A stretch of 64,000 nucleotides of DNA from an uncultured Schlesneria sp. (GTDB taxonomy: Bacteria; Planctomycetota; Planctomycetia; Planctomycetales; Planctomycetaceae): positions 17,659 to 81,658 of the forward strand of contig CAIMFH010000140.1 of NCBI GenBank assembly GCA_903840265.1, written 5' to 3'. A model generated the notes under the pieces. It saw only the letters and a list, made by a program, of their open reading frames with translations. It searched no databases and was not told the origin of the DNA. The position numbers were made by a program, and so were the translations under genes. Shown in pieces: positions 1 through 8,849 of the stretch. Position 1 is the first letter of the stretch; each line of letters opens with the position of its first letter.

Positions 1-21
1 CGTTGCCGTCATAAGGCAACG
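1..21. terminator. Short hairpin at left edge
   Basis: A 7-bp perfect stem (positions 1-7 with 15-21) encloses a 7-nt loop. There is no clear T-tract, and the gene it would serve lies outside the window. It could be a terminator remnant or a chance palindrome. Confidence 0.25.
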
Positions 22-224
22 AGTCAGCTGGAACGCGTTCTCATGTCACTGAGGACTAGCAGCAGGCGAGCGGCGCCAATTCGCGACAACACGACTTGCG
101 AAAATCAGTGGTCGAGACGAACGAATTCATGTCAGAGACCCCTTGGGTCTTTGCACTGCCTCCGGAAATACGGTCAGCAGGGCATTGGCGAAATCAGGAT
201 CGCGGGAGGTCCCGGCGATAAATA

Positions 225-263
225 ACTGATCTGATTACTAATATTATAAATCAGTCGGTCAGT
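225..263. promoter_or_regulatory. AT-rich inverted repeat, operator-like
   Basis: The arms CTGATT and AATCAG surround an AT-rich core with AATATT at its centre. Outer ACTGAT and GGTCAGT copies extend the symmetry. The form resembles operators of TetR-type repressors, but no such gene is in view and neither flanking strand has a convincing start nearby. The function is inferred only from symmetry. Confidence 0.25.
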
Positions 264-574
264 TGTCAAGATTTGCCAGCACCGGCTTCTTGGACGCCGT
301 AAAGAAAACCGCATTTACCCAATTCGCCGAAATCTCTCCTGGAAGACCAGACGGTCCGCTTGGGTTGACGACTTATAAATACGCAACAAAATACTGTGTA
401 AAATGTTGCGATTTTATTGGCACTGTTGCAGGAGCAAAAATTGCAAGTTCCACCGTGCAGTGTGGGCCAATTCTTAGCCAACTCGCCGATCTCCTATTTG
501 TTCGAGGATGGGCTGAATGGCGGTCGGATGAGCACTGGACATGCGAGAGAGCGCGGGTTGTGTCTCCCCACCGG

Positions 575-1174
575 TCAGGGGTCGGGGCTGATTTTGCAAT
601 CCGGCAACGCCTTCCGGAGCATAGTTCTTCCTGTCGGCGTGGTGAGTGTGCCAACCAAGTAGAGGCTCCTCAGTTTCGTCAGCCCTTTGAGGTGTACCAG
701 TCCAGCATCGGTAATTTGGGTTCCCCCGAGGTCGAGATTCTTAAGATGCCGAAACGCGGCCAGATGGCTCAAACTGAAGTCTGTCACTTGTGCGTTTGCG
801 ATCCCAAACACCTCAAGGTGATGCAGTGCCTTCAGCTGTTTGAGTCCTTCATCAGTGACAATCGCATTGCCGCCGATGATAAGCTCTTTCACGTTCGTCA
901 ATGATGCCAACTCGGAAAGCTGCACATCCGGACCGGCCACACCAGCGCTATCAATCCGTTGAAAAAAACTTTGGGTTCCGCTCAACTTCGTCAGCCACAT
1001 CGGTCCGCAATAAACAAGTGCCGCTTCTCCGTCGTCGGAATTAATGCGACGTGCGATCAGTCGCTCCCACTGGTCTGTTCGATTGATCATGAAAACGCAA
1101 ATGGCGCAGTAAGTTGCGGCCAAGAGTACCGCACCAATCACGATCCGCACTGCATTCGAGCGAACGAACTTCAT
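575..1174 (-). CDS. Leucine-rich repeat membrane-anchored protein
   Basis: The 199-residue protein has an N-terminal hydrophobic segment (about residues 9-31) that should anchor it in a membrane, followed by three or four leucine-rich repeats of the LxxLxxLxLGGTxITDAGLxxL type (about residues 85-180). The ITDAGLVHLKGL and VTDFSLSHLAAF units are clear. Repeats of this kind usually bind proteins; the partner cannot be told. The gene is monocistronic, and the inverted-repeat-bounded element begins about 120 bp upstream of its start. The ATG at 1174 is the only one that includes the whole hydrophobic anchor. Confidence 0.75.
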   Translation of the reverse strand: MKFVRSNAVRIVIGAVLLAATYCAICVFMINRTDQWERLIARRINSDDGEAALVYCGPMWLTKLSGTQSFFQRIDSAGVAGPDVQLSELASLTNVKELIIGGNAIVTDEGLKQLKALHHLEVFGIANAQVTDFSLSHLAAFRHLKNLDLGGTQITDAGLVHLKGLTKLRSLYLVGTLTTPTGRTMLRKALPDCKISPDP

Positions 1175-1292
1175 CTGTCGCCTCGCTGTTTTCGGGGAAC
1201 GTATTGCCGCCTTACAGCCACCAAAATAGTCCGACGCGACGAGTTGTGAAGCGGCATCGGAATGATCTGCGACCTGTCAGCTTCCAGGTTTC

Positions 1293-1318
1293 GGTACTGT
1301 CCTAATAAATTGGACATG
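1293..1318 (+). repeat. Left 26-bp terminal inverted repeat
   Basis: It is an exact reverse complement of 2347-2372. The core TGTCCTAATAAATTGGACA is itself an imperfect palindrome (TGTCC/GGACA arms). Each end could therefore fold or bind a dimer on its own. Confidence 0.85.
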
Positions 1319-1368
1319 AGACTGAGCAGTTATTTTAAACATGAGGCCGGACGACTTGCGAGTGCATC

Positions 1369-1854
1369 TTAATCGGCTTCGCGAAAGGTCACTTCGATGT
1401 GCGGATAGTGTTCAACAATGAAATCTCGAACTCGGCGTGGCCATCCGATGAGCATGATTCGTTGAGTAGTTTCATCTGAAAACGTAACGAGAAGCCAATT
1501 GCCGCCACTGTGGTAAATCGTGGCTTTGCAGACGCGAGCAAGGTCTATCGCACCAACCGATTTTGGCCAACGAGGGTACGACCACGAAAGCAGCCCATCC
1601 CTAATCGTCAATCGCCATGTGTCACCCCTCATAAACGCAAGGATACAACGTGCTGAGAGAAACAAGAGGAGTAAGCCGACCGCAAGAGGCACCACACCGC
1701 CTGCCCGGAACATCCCATCGCAGTCGCAGATTAGTTGACTAACGCCGACTAGCGTAAGCAGACCACCGAGGCCAGCCAAGATGATCGTGCAAGCTACGGT
1801 GGCAAGGCTCCTTCCGCGTTGCTGGCATTGATACGATGGTCGATCTGTCCTCAC
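1369..1854 (-). CDS. Small membrane protein of unknown function (within element)
   Basis: The 161-residue protein has two strong hydrophobic segments (about residues 18-42 and 50-75), then a soluble C-terminal domain of about 85 residues with tryptophans and a basic patch. The layout resembles small PH-like proteins with two N-terminal helices, but I do not recognise the family. It lies downstream of the transposase remnant and inside the inverted repeats, so it may be passenger cargo. The hairpin at 1876-1904 separates it from the transposase, which argues for its own promoter. Confidence 0.6.
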   Translation of the reverse strand: MRTDRPSYQCQQRGRSLATVACTIILAGLGGLLTLVGVSQLICDCDGMFRAGGVVPLAVGLLLLFLSARCILAFMRGDTWRLTIRDGLLSWSYPRWPKSVGAIDLARVCKATIYHSGGNWLLVTFSDETTQRIMLIGWPRRVRDFIVEHYPHIEVTFREAD

Positions 1855-1875
1855 TCGTCAGCTCCCACTAAACGA

Positions 1876-1904
1876 ACAAGCCCCAGCATATCGCCGGGGC
1901 TTGT
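1876..1904 (-). terminator. Hairpin after the transposase remnant
   Basis: A perfect 9-bp GC-rich stem (ACAAGCCCC with GGGGCTTGT) has an 11-nt loop. It lies 18 bp past the transposase stop codon. There is no long T-run on either strand. Confidence 0.5.
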
Positions 1905-1921
1905 CGGGTGCGATTCAAATC

Positions 1922-2347
1922 TCACGCTGCCGCAGCCGTCAGCAGCGTTTCCAGTGTCCACTGCTCGGTTGCCAACCCCGCCTTGACCGCTGGAGTCGTC
2001 TTCAGCGTCGAGTGCTTGCGGCACCAGTTGTACCAAGCGAAGTACAGGCCGAGCATCGCATCGTGATTGCGAGTCTTCTTGCTGTGGCCATTCGTCAACC
2101 GCGTGAATCGGCGAAGGGTCATGCGGGTGGTCAGGTTGAATCGTTCCATGCGGCTGGTCCCGATTTCGGTTTCGTGCACCGCACCGCAGATAACCTTCTT
2201 TTCGACGGCTGTTATGGACCCCGGTGAGTATCGCACTTGAGCGGATTGACCAGAACCGGATTGGAAGTGCTTGATCATCTGAGCATAATCACAGTTGCCG
2301 TGGAACGTGGCAGGGATCGCTGAAAGCCACGGAAGCGGGTGTGAGCC
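1922..2347 (-). pseudogene. IS1-like transposase, 5'-truncated
   Basis: The C-terminal part resembles the DDE transposase of IS1-like elements: NCDYAQMIKHF, then a TSRMERFNLTTRMTLRRFTR block and a YFAWYNWCRKHSTLKTTPA segment. In intact relatives the ERxNLxxRxxxRRxxR block carries the last catalytic glutamate. The frame stays open upstream of the first methionine (2278) to about 2347, where the inverted repeat begins. The N-terminal DNA-binding region and the two catalytic aspartates are absent, so the product should be inactive. The exact IS family is uncertain. Confidence 0.75.
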
Positions 2348-2372
2348 ATGTCCAATTTATTAGGACAGTACC
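2347..2372 (-). repeat. Right 26-bp terminal inverted repeat
   Basis: It is the exact inverted partner of 1293-1318. It abuts the truncated 5' edge of the transposase frame, so the truncation point coincides with the repeat. Confidence 0.85.
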
Positions 2373-2441
2373 AACATTCACAATCAAATTGTCACAAAAC
2401 AAAAGGCTCTTACTAAGGGTGACTTTCGGCGTTCATCAGGC

Positions 2442-5400
2442 TTAAGAGTTCGAGGCGATGAGCTTTTGGCGGGCCAACTCAAGATGTTCGCGACAGCTAG
2501 CGTACAGTTGTTCTTTTTGGATTGGTTTCACTGCAAAGCCGTCGAATCCTGCCCCCAGGCAGCGATCGCGATCGCCGTCGGAAGCATGAGCCGTCAGGGC
2601 GATAATCTGCCCGGTATAGCTGCTGCCCCGAAGAGCCGCTGTCGCTGCATAACCATCCATTTCGGGCATCTGAATGTCCATCAGGATCAGGTCGAACGGC
2701 GTGCCGGCATCCCGAGCCCCCAGTGCTGCTTCGACGGCGAGGGCGCCGTTGTCAACGACCTGTACCTGGACGCCCCACTTCTGCAACAGGAATGCGATCA
2801 ACTTCTGATTGGCGATCACGTCTTCTGCCAGCAGCACGCGGCCGGTCAGCGGCGTGAATGCAGCCGCAGCTGGTCGCACCGCGGCATTGATGTCGGCCGG
2901 TGCCGGTTCACGAGTCAGCATCACAGTTTCAGAAGTCTGTTCCGCAAAGATCTCCAAGCGGAAGGTACTGCCCGACCCGTAAGCGCTCGTCGCGGTGATG
3001 TCCCCGCCCAGCATCTGCGCCAGTCGCTTGGAGATCGACAGGCCCAACCCGGTGCCGCCGAATCGTCGCGACATCGACGCATCGGCTTGCGAGAACGGGC
3101 TGAACAGTCGCTCCAGTTGTTCGGGTTTGATTCCGATCCCGCTATCGGTCACGGCGAAGACCTGACGATTGGTGGCCGCATCAAACAGAACGGTAACGGT
3201 GATTGTCCCGCGGTGCGTAAACTTGATCGCGTTCCCAATCAGGTTGACCAGGATCTGACGGACGCGCAGGGCGTCGGTCGAGATCCGATCGGGAATCGGG
3301 AACTGGTAGTCACTGCGCAACGTCAGCTCTTTCTCGCGAGCCCGCAGTTGCATCAGCTTTAGCACGTCTTCCACAAGCTGGCGCGGCGAGACCTGAGCTC
3401 GTTCGAGCGTCATGCGGTTCGCTTCGATCTTGGAGAAGTCCAGGATGTCGTCGATCAGTTCCTGCAAGTGTCGGCCATTGCTGCGGATGATGTCCACAGT
3501 TTCCAGATGTCGCCGAGATTCGCCATCGCTGTTGTCTTCATCATACAACAGATCGGCATACCCCAGGATGGCCGTCAACGGCGTCCGCAACTCATGACTC
3601 ATGTTCGCGAGGAACTCACTCTTGGCCCGCGCGGCGGCTTCGGCTTGATCTCGTGCACGCTCCAGTTCTTCAGCTTGTCGAATCAGTTGAATCGACTGTT
3701 CGGTGATGCGATCGCGAGAGGCTTCGACCTGTTGCAGGTACCGGCGCGTGTCCTCTTCCATCCGCTTGCGGTCTGTGATATCCGAATGCGTTCCGATCAT
3801 GCGCAGTGCGGCACCCGAATCATCACAACTGACGATGATGCCGCGGCTGAGAATCCACTTCGTGCTGCGGTCCGAGCACAGAATCCGATGTTCGTGCATG
3901 TACGTGACCGTCTTGCCGTCAAGATAGTCCTGCATACTGGCCATCACACCTGCCAGATCATCGGGGTGGATGCAGCTTCGCCACAGTTGCAGGCTGCTTT
4001 CCAATTCGTACTCGGCCGACCCCAGGATCTCGCCCCATCGTCGCGACAACACCACTTTGTTGGTCTGGATATTCCAGTCCCAGACGGCGTCCCCCGCCCC
4101 TTCCAGTGCAAAGTTCCAGCGTTCTTCGCTTTCCAGCAGCGCGGCATCGACCTGCTTACGCTCGATGGCGATCCCGGCCAGGTTCGACGCGACTTCGATC
4201 AGTTGGATATCGCTGTCGGTCGGCGCGCCGACTTCGGTGCCATAGATCGCGAACGTCCCGATGATCGTTCCCGACATCCCGCGAATCGGTTCCGACCAGC
4301 ACGACATCAACCCCGCCTCGGCCGCCAATTCGCGAGCTCCCTCCCAGTAGGGATGCGTCGAGATATCTTCGACGATGACCCGCTGGCCCAGGAACGCGGC
4401 GGTTCCACAGGAACCGACTCCCATGCCGATCTCAATTCCGTCGACGGCCTTGTTGTAGAAGTCGGGCAGGCTGGGTGCGACCCCGGTCATCAAACGCTTA
4501 CGTTCTTTATCAAGGAACAGCACCGAACAGCGCACGCGTGAGTTCTCGGACTCGACGCTGCGAACCAGCGGCTCCAGCACCTCAGAGAGAGTGGCCCCTT
4601 CTGCCAGCAGTTCCAGCACTCGATTGCGGACGCGATCGCGCGCCTCGGTTTCTTTGCGGCTGGTAATATCGGCGACTGAACCCGCCATCCGGATCGGAGT
4701 GCCGTTCTCATCCCACACGGCCTGGCCACGTTCCAGGAACCAGCGATACTCGCCGCTGCTGGTCTTCAGCCGATGTTCGATGTGATACGGCTCACGATCC
4801 TGAAAATGCCGCTCGACCGCGCGCCATGTCATATCGAAGTCATCGGGATGCAGGACGTCGGCCAATGCTGACAGCCAGACATCAAATTCGCCTTTGTCGT
4901 AACCAAGCAGTTCCTTGAAACGATCCGAATAAAACACGCGGTCGGTGCGCAGATCCCAGTCCCAGATGCCGTCGTTCGCACCCTGCAAGACCAGGTTGAA
5001 TCGTTCTTGGTTGACGTGCAACGATTCTTCGGCCGCTGTCGCGCGGATTGCCTCGGCATGAGCCAATGCCAACTCTTCGCGCAGACGAACCGCCAGCCGC
5101 TTGAAGTTCAGGATCATGCCACCCAGTTCGTCCTGGGCGTCGATCGCCATGTTCTCCAGATCGCTTTCACTTTCTGAGAGCAGGTGATCGGCCACACTAT
5201 TCATTCGAGCCGCGGTTTGAATGATAGCCAGGCAAAGGCCGATCAGGAGATAAGTGGCAATCAACAAAGGAGCCGATGCCGCCAAGAGCAGCCGGGTTCT
5301 CCAGTAACGTGCTTCCTCTGCTCGCTTCTCGACAACCTCATCAAACGCGTCCTGCGTTGCATGCAGCAACAACATGGTCTCGCGAATGCTGGCGGCGGCC

Positions 5401-6344
5401 TGCGAATCGATTTCCCCCAAGGACGGAGCGTCTTCCGATTGGAAGTGGCGTAGACGGATCCCCATTTCAATCTGACGAACAGACGATTGGCCAATCGCCA
5501 ACAATACCCGGAGCCGGTTGCCGACTTCGATGTTGCGCTGTGATGCCAGGCCGATTTGCTGATTGACTCGTCGGTACAGCACCTTCAACTCGCCATTGGC
5601 TTCGGCCAGATCCAGGTCCAGGCGAAGCTTCTGCTCTTCCTGCGTCGCCTTCGCGATGCGATCGCGAAGGCGATCCTGCATGTCGACGGCATCGGGAATC
5701 AGCGTCGTGATACTTTCTGACAGCGTCTGACTATCCAGATACTGATCGACGGACAACTTGGACGAGTCTGCCACGTGCCGCAACACGGTGTAGACATCGT
5801 CAATCACTTCGGCCAGGAAGTCTGGATTGAACAGATCGGGCCGATCAACCGGCTGCGACGAGAGTGCCAATTCCAGCTTGCCAAGCAGACCCATCCAGCG
5901 AGCTGACTGTTGCAGCAGAGCCAGTTGTGCAGGTTCGGTCGTAATCTCGTGAAGATGCGATTCGACGCGATCGCGTAGTTCCAACAGGACATCGTCTGTC
6001 ATCGTCCCGCGTATCTCGGCCGCAACTGCCGCCTGCCGAATCTCGCGCAACGTGCGCCACAACGGAATCAGGACGCGAATGGTCTGGTTCCCGGCCACTT
6101 CCTGCTGCGCCATCTCGACGCGTTCATTCAGCATGGCCAGGTATTGCGAAGTCACAAACACCAGCGGCAGCACGACCAGCAGACCCGTGATCGCAAACTT
6201 GCGAGGGAACGAATAGCGGTTCAGGAACCTGATCGCGGGATCGAAGCTGCGGAGTAATAGAGTCTTCACGAATGGCCCCCACGCACGCTCAGCCTTAATC
6301 GAGCGCACCACGATACGGCGACGACAACCGCCAATGAGGGACAC
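2442..6344 (-). CDS. Hybrid sensor histidine kinase (HAMP-PAS-GAF-PAS-HisKA-HATPase-REC)
   Basis: The 1300-residue inner-membrane sensor has a first hydrophobic helix near residues 50-68, an extracytoplasmic helical domain to about 350, a second helix near 353-375 and a HAMP-like linker. It continues with PAS/PAC (about 445-565), GAF (about 575-730) and a second PAS/PAC (about 740-860). The coiled linker leads to the HisKA motif SHELRTPL (phospho-acceptor H917), the ATPase N-box near N1038, the DSGIGI and GGTGLGL loops, and a receiver domain with D1223 in LMDIQMPEMDG and K1273. The gene stands alone, and no response regulator or Hpt gene adjoins it. Downstream phosphotransfer is probably to an Hpt protein elsewhere. 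The N-terminal start could be later than 6344, because the first 25 residues look non-conserved. Confidence 0.9.
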   Translation of the reverse strand: MSLIGGCRRRIVVRSIKAERAWGPFVKTLLLRSFDPAIRFLNRYSFPRKFAITGLLVVLPLVFVTSQYLAMLNERVEMAQQEVAGNQTIRVLIPLWRTLREIRQAAVAAEIRGTMTDDVLLELRDRVESHLHEITTEPAQLALLQQSARWMGLLGKLELALSSQPVDRPDLFNPDFLAEVIDDVYTVLRHVADSSKLSVDQYLDSQTLSESITTLIPDAVDMQDRLRDRIAKATQEEQKLRLDLDLAEANGELKVLYRRVNQQIGLASQRNIEVGNRLRVLLAIGQSSVRQIEMGIRLRHFQSEDAPSLGEIDSQAAASIRETMLLLHATQDAFDEVVEKRAEEARYWRTRLLLAASAPLLIATYLLIGLCLAIIQTAARMNSVADHLLSESESDLENMAIDAQDELGGMILNFKRLAVRLREELALAHAEAIRATAAEESLHVNQERFNLVLQGANDGIWDWDLRTDRVFYSDRFKELLGYDKGEFDVWLSALADVLHPDDFDMTWRAVERHFQDREPYHIEHRLKTSSGEYRWFLERGQAVWDENGTPIRMAGSVADITSRKETEARDRVRNRVLELLAEGATLSEVLEPLVRSVESENSRVRCSVLFLDKERKRLMTGVAPSLPDFYNKAVDGIEIGMGVGSCGTAAFLGQRVIVEDISTHPYWEGARELAAEAGLMSCWSEPIRGMSGTIIGTFAIYGTEVGAPTDSDIQLIEVASNLAGIAIERKQVDAALLESEERWNFALEGAGDAVWDWNIQTNKVVLSRRWGEILGSAEYELESSLQLWRSCIHPDDLAGVMASMQDYLDGKTVTYMHEHRILCSDRSTKWILSRGIIVSCDDSGAALRMIGTHSDITDRKRMEEDTRRYLQQVEASRDRITEQSIQLIRQAEELERARDQAEAAARAKSEFLANMSHELRTPLTAILGYADLLYDEDNSDGESRRHLETVDIIRSNGRHLQELIDDILDFSKIEANRMTLERAQVSPRQLVEDVLKLMQLRAREKELTLRSDYQFPIPDRISTDALRVRQILVNLIGNAIKFTHRGTITVTVLFDAATNRQVFAVTDSGIGIKPEQLERLFSPFSQADASMSRRFGGTGLGLSISKRLAQMLGGDITATSAYGSGSTFRLEIFAEQTSETVMLTREPAPADINAAVRPAAAAFTPLTGRVLLAEDVIANQKLIAFLLQKWGVQVQVVDNGALAVEAALGARDAGTPFDLILMDIQMPEMDGYAATAALRGSSYTGQIIALTAHASDGDRDRCLGAGFDGFAVKPIQKEQLYASCREHLELARQKLIASNS

Positions 6345-6528
6345 ATCGACCGGCGACGGTACTCATTCCTATGCGAAATAGTCGCATCAGGAAGTTTGGA
6401 GAGAATAGAGGCGACTCCTTCGACGACATCGATTTTCAGCAATCGTTCGTTGGTGACGATTGCAACGATTGTGAGATCTGATCAAGCGCGTGGTGCGTTC
6501 CGCAGACTCCATGACACCCTGCAAGAGC

Positions 6529-7680
6529 TCAGGCGGCTGCGCGACCGCGTTCGTTCAGGACTTCTTCGAACATGGCCGCGACCTTTTGAGCGTTGTCGAC
6601 GATGCGCAGTCGCGAGGCGGCGTCCCAGCAGGCGTCTGACATGTACTGCTTACGCGACCAGGGCAATGCCAGATGATGGTCGATCTTGTCGGCGAGTTCG
6701 TTGATGGCCCAGGCGTCTGGAATCAGGTAGCCGTTGCTTTCTTCGTGGACGATCTCCGCTCCTCCCGCGGTGGCAGTCGTGATGACCGGCGTGCCGCAAG
6801 CCATCGCTTCGAGATTGACGTTTGGAAACGGTTCGTAGATCGTCGGCAAGACGAACAGATCCGCAGCGCCATAGAAGCGCTGGATCGAAGCTTGCCGACC
6901 GGTGAATGTCACTCGATTGGCAATCCCCAGTGACTTCGCTCGCCGCACGAATGCGGTGGAGGATCCCTGGCCGACGACCAACAGTCGAGTTTCCCTGTGC
7001 CTCAACCGAGCCATCGCGTCCAGCAGGGAATCGAGTCCCTTGCCGCGGAAGTCCATCGACGCAAACACCAGCAGTGGTGCGTCGGCTTCGATGTTCCATT
7101 CTTCACGGACGGCGGCCCGTTCGTTGCGAACACCGGGATGAAACGTGGTCGTGTCGACTCCGTTGATGATCTGGCAAATGCGAGATTCGTCGACGTGAAA
7201 ATATCGCTCCAGTAGACGGGCATCCAGCTTCGATTGCACGATGACTCGCCGCACGCCGCTGGGGCCGAAGATTCGCTGCTCCAAGTCGAACACCAGGCGG
7301 TGCCGCGGGTTCATGTGCTGCAACCAGCGCGTGATCGGGTTGCGGTAGTACATGTTGACCCAATGGATCTGCAGTCGTTCTGTCAGACGAAATGTGTCGA
7401 GGCCATCGACTCGCGACAGCCCATGAACGATATCGAAGCGATGCTGCTTCAGCACGCGGCCGGTGTTGACGAAGAACGATTTGTTCTTGGTCCACGAGTT
7501 CAACTTGAGCACCGGGACCGGCACGAAATCGACTTCGTGTTTCAATTCGTCGTCGATCGACTCGCCGACGATGGTTACTTGATGGCCCAGCTTCTGCAAT
7601 CCGCGGAACAAGTTTACGCAGTATCGCTCGGCCCCGCCCTTTTTCAGCGAACAATTGCGTCTGACGATGGCGATATGCAT
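6529..7680 (-). CDS. Glycosyltransferase family 4
   Basis: The 383-residue GT-B enzyme has an N-terminal KKGGAERYCVNLFRGL loop typical of GT4 acceptor domains. Its C-terminal nucleotide-sugar site is EPFPNVNLEAMACGTPVITT, with the two glutamates of the EX7E motif. It probably adds a hexose to the LPS core or a surface glycan. It is the last gene of a minus-strand run, 28 bp after the heptosyltransferase gene and downstream of hldE, which supports a WaaG-like role in core assembly. The specific sugar and acceptor cannot be read. The start at 7680 (MHIAIVRRN) matches family N-termini. Confidence 0.85.
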   Translation of the reverse strand: MHIAIVRRNCSLKKGGAERYCVNLFRGLQKLGHQVTIVGESIDDELKHEVDFVPVPVLKLNSWTKNKSFFVNTGRVLKQHRFDIVHGLSRVDGLDTFRLTERLQIHWVNMYYRNPITRWLQHMNPRHRLVFDLEQRIFGPSGVRRVIVQSKLDARLLERYFHVDESRICQIINGVDTTTFHPGVRNERAAVREEWNIEADAPLLVFASMDFRGKGLDSLLDAMARLRHRETRLLVVGQGSSTAFVRRAKSLGIANRVTFTGRQASIQRFYGAADLFVLPTIYEPFPNVNLEAMACGTPVITTATAGGAEIVHEESNGYLIPDAWAINELADKIDHHLALPWSRKQYMSDACWDAASRLRIVDNAQKVAAMFEEVLNERGRAAA

Positions 7681-7708
7681 GGCGTTATCGGAAGTAGGGA
7701 TGAATGAA

Positions 7709-8749
7709 TCAGGCGACGTGGCGTCTGGAGGCGTGCTTGATCAGTTGTCGCTTCACGGCAGCAAACACCGTGTCGACAGACAGGTCGGTCATGCAGCGAT
7801 GATGCTTCAACGGACATTCGCGTTGCTGGCAGGGCCCGCAATCCAGCTTTAACTGAACGTGCTCTGAGCGATCATAGTTCGTTTCACTCCAGGCGATATG
7901 CGTGGGGCCGAACAGCGTGATGACAGGCGTGCCAAACGCCGCAGCGAAGTGCCTGGGGCCCGAGTCTGTCGTCACCAGTAACGATGATTGGCGAACCGCC
8001 GCCTTCGTCAGGCCGATACTCAGTTTCGCATCGGCCAGGCTGAACACGGCCGGATGATTCGCCGTCGTGGCGATCCAGCGAGCGTCTTCGCGTTCGGAGG
8101 GTCCGCAAACAACCAGCACCTGCTGATCAAGCTCGGTCACAATACGCCGAGCCAATTCGACAAACTTCTCACGCGGCCAATTCTTCGCGGCACCAAACGC
8201 GCCGCCCGTATTCAAGGTGACATAGTCGGCGTGCGATCCCTGAGCGTCCCAGAACTGCGTCAACTGAGACTGATCTTCGGGCAGCACGGCCGCTTCGATC
8301 TGACGAGATGTCGTGGCGCAGCCCAATCGCTCCACCAGTCGCAGATATTCTTCCATTACCGGATTCGGCACCGCTCGCGAGTGCGGGGTGACGCGGTCGG
8401 TCAGCAACCAGCCGCGCAGATCACGAGCGAAACCAACTCGCTGTTTGGCTCCCGACAACCACGCCAGCCAACCGGTCCGCAACGAGTTCGTCAGCAGCAG
8501 GATGGTGTCGAACCGTTCGGCTCGCAGATTGCGAATGAATGTCCAGCCTCGCTGCGTTCGATCACGACCGCGCGGGTTGTAGAAGACTGTACGATCCAGC
8601 AATCCGGTCCCGGCCAGCACGTCAGCCACATACGGTCGCATGATGCCAGTGATCTCTGCTGTTGGATACTGCTCGCGCAACGCTCGCAGCGCGGGCGTCG
8701 CCATCGCGACATCCCCAATCCAATTCGGCAGAAAGACGGCGAGTTTCAT
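7709..8749 (-). CDS. waaF: ADP-heptose:LPS heptosyltransferase (GT9)
   Basis: This 346-residue family 9 enzyme transfers heptose from ADP-heptose to the LPS inner core at the cytoplasmic face of the inner membrane. It shows the N-terminal LPNWIGDVAMATPALRAL motif, GGAFGAAKNWP in the donor domain, and TTDSGPRHFAAAFGTPVITLFGP. It also has the cysteine-rich LDCGPCQQRECPLKHHRCM tail seen in WaaF. A frame open to 8914 would add 55 residues, but these overlap a palindromic repeat and hldE; the ATG at 8749 begins exactly at the conserved MKLAVFLPNWIGD. It is second in the hldE operon. WaaF is favoured over WaaC by the tail motif. Confidence 0.85.
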   Translation of the reverse strand: MKLAVFLPNWIGDVAMATPALRALREQYPTAEITGIMRPYVADVLAGTGLLDRTVFYNPRGRDRTQRGWTFIRNLRAERFDTILLLTNSLRTGWLAWLSGAKQRVGFARDLRGWLLTDRVTPHSRAVPNPVMEEYLRLVERLGCATTSRQIEAAVLPEDQSQLTQFWDAQGSHADYVTLNTGGAFGAAKNWPREKFVELARRIVTELDQQVLVVCGPSEREDARWIATTANHPAVFSLADAKLSIGLTKAAVRQSSLLVTTDSGPRHFAAAFGTPVITLFGPTHIAWSETNYDRSEHVQLKLDCGPCQQRECPLKHHRCMTDLSVDTVFAAVKRQLIKHASRRHVA

Positions 8750-8760
8750 AGGTCGAAATA

Positions 8761-8844
8761 GTAACGAGATGAAAGTAACGAGTGACGAGGTGAAGAGTAC
8801 GCGACTTGGTTTTCCCCCGTCACTCGTTACTTTCATCTCGTCAC
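8761..8844. repeat. 26-bp inverted repeat (25/26) forming long hairpin
   Basis: The arms 8761-8786 and 8819-8844 are complementary at 25 of 26 positions, around a 32-nt loop. The hairpin lies between the hldE stop and the waaF start on the same transcript strand. It could weaken read-through, stabilise mRNA ends, or be a dispersed extragenic palindrome. Confidence 0.75.
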
Positions 8845-8849
8845 TTCCC

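Larger units (their letters stand above)
1..574. other. Gene-free left margin
   Basis: Short frames exist on both strands, but none has recognisable protein character, and the longest plus-strand one is antisense to the LRR gene. The only structure seen is the edge hairpin and an AT-rich inverted repeat at 225-263. Confidence 0.4.
1293..2372. mobile_element. Inverted-repeat-bounded element with transposase remnant and cargo ORF
   Basis: A 1080-bp segment is bounded by two perfect 26-bp inverted repeats (1293-1318 and 2347-2372). Inside are the 3' part of an IS1-like transposase gene and a two-helix membrane protein gene, both on the minus strand. I see no target-site duplication in the flanking bases. 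The transposase frame is open right up to the inner edge of the right repeat and lacks its N-terminal catalytic part, so the element cannot move by itself. It may be a decayed IS, a non-autonomous derivative moved in trans, or a transposase remnant captured between ends of another element. Confidence 0.6.

Noticed and set aside
263..904. 213-residue plus-strand open frame overlapping the LRR gene
   Set aside because: It is antisense to a clear leucine-rich repeat protein, and its residue pattern is not protein-like.
1288..2377. Target-site duplication next to the 26-bp inverted repeats
   Set aside because: The bases just outside the two repeats do not match in a clear 3-10 bp direct repeat.
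3468..4541. 357-residue plus-strand open frame inside the hybrid kinase
   Set aside because: It is a shadow of the kinase coding strand in a GC-rich genome; it has no motif and no plausible start context.
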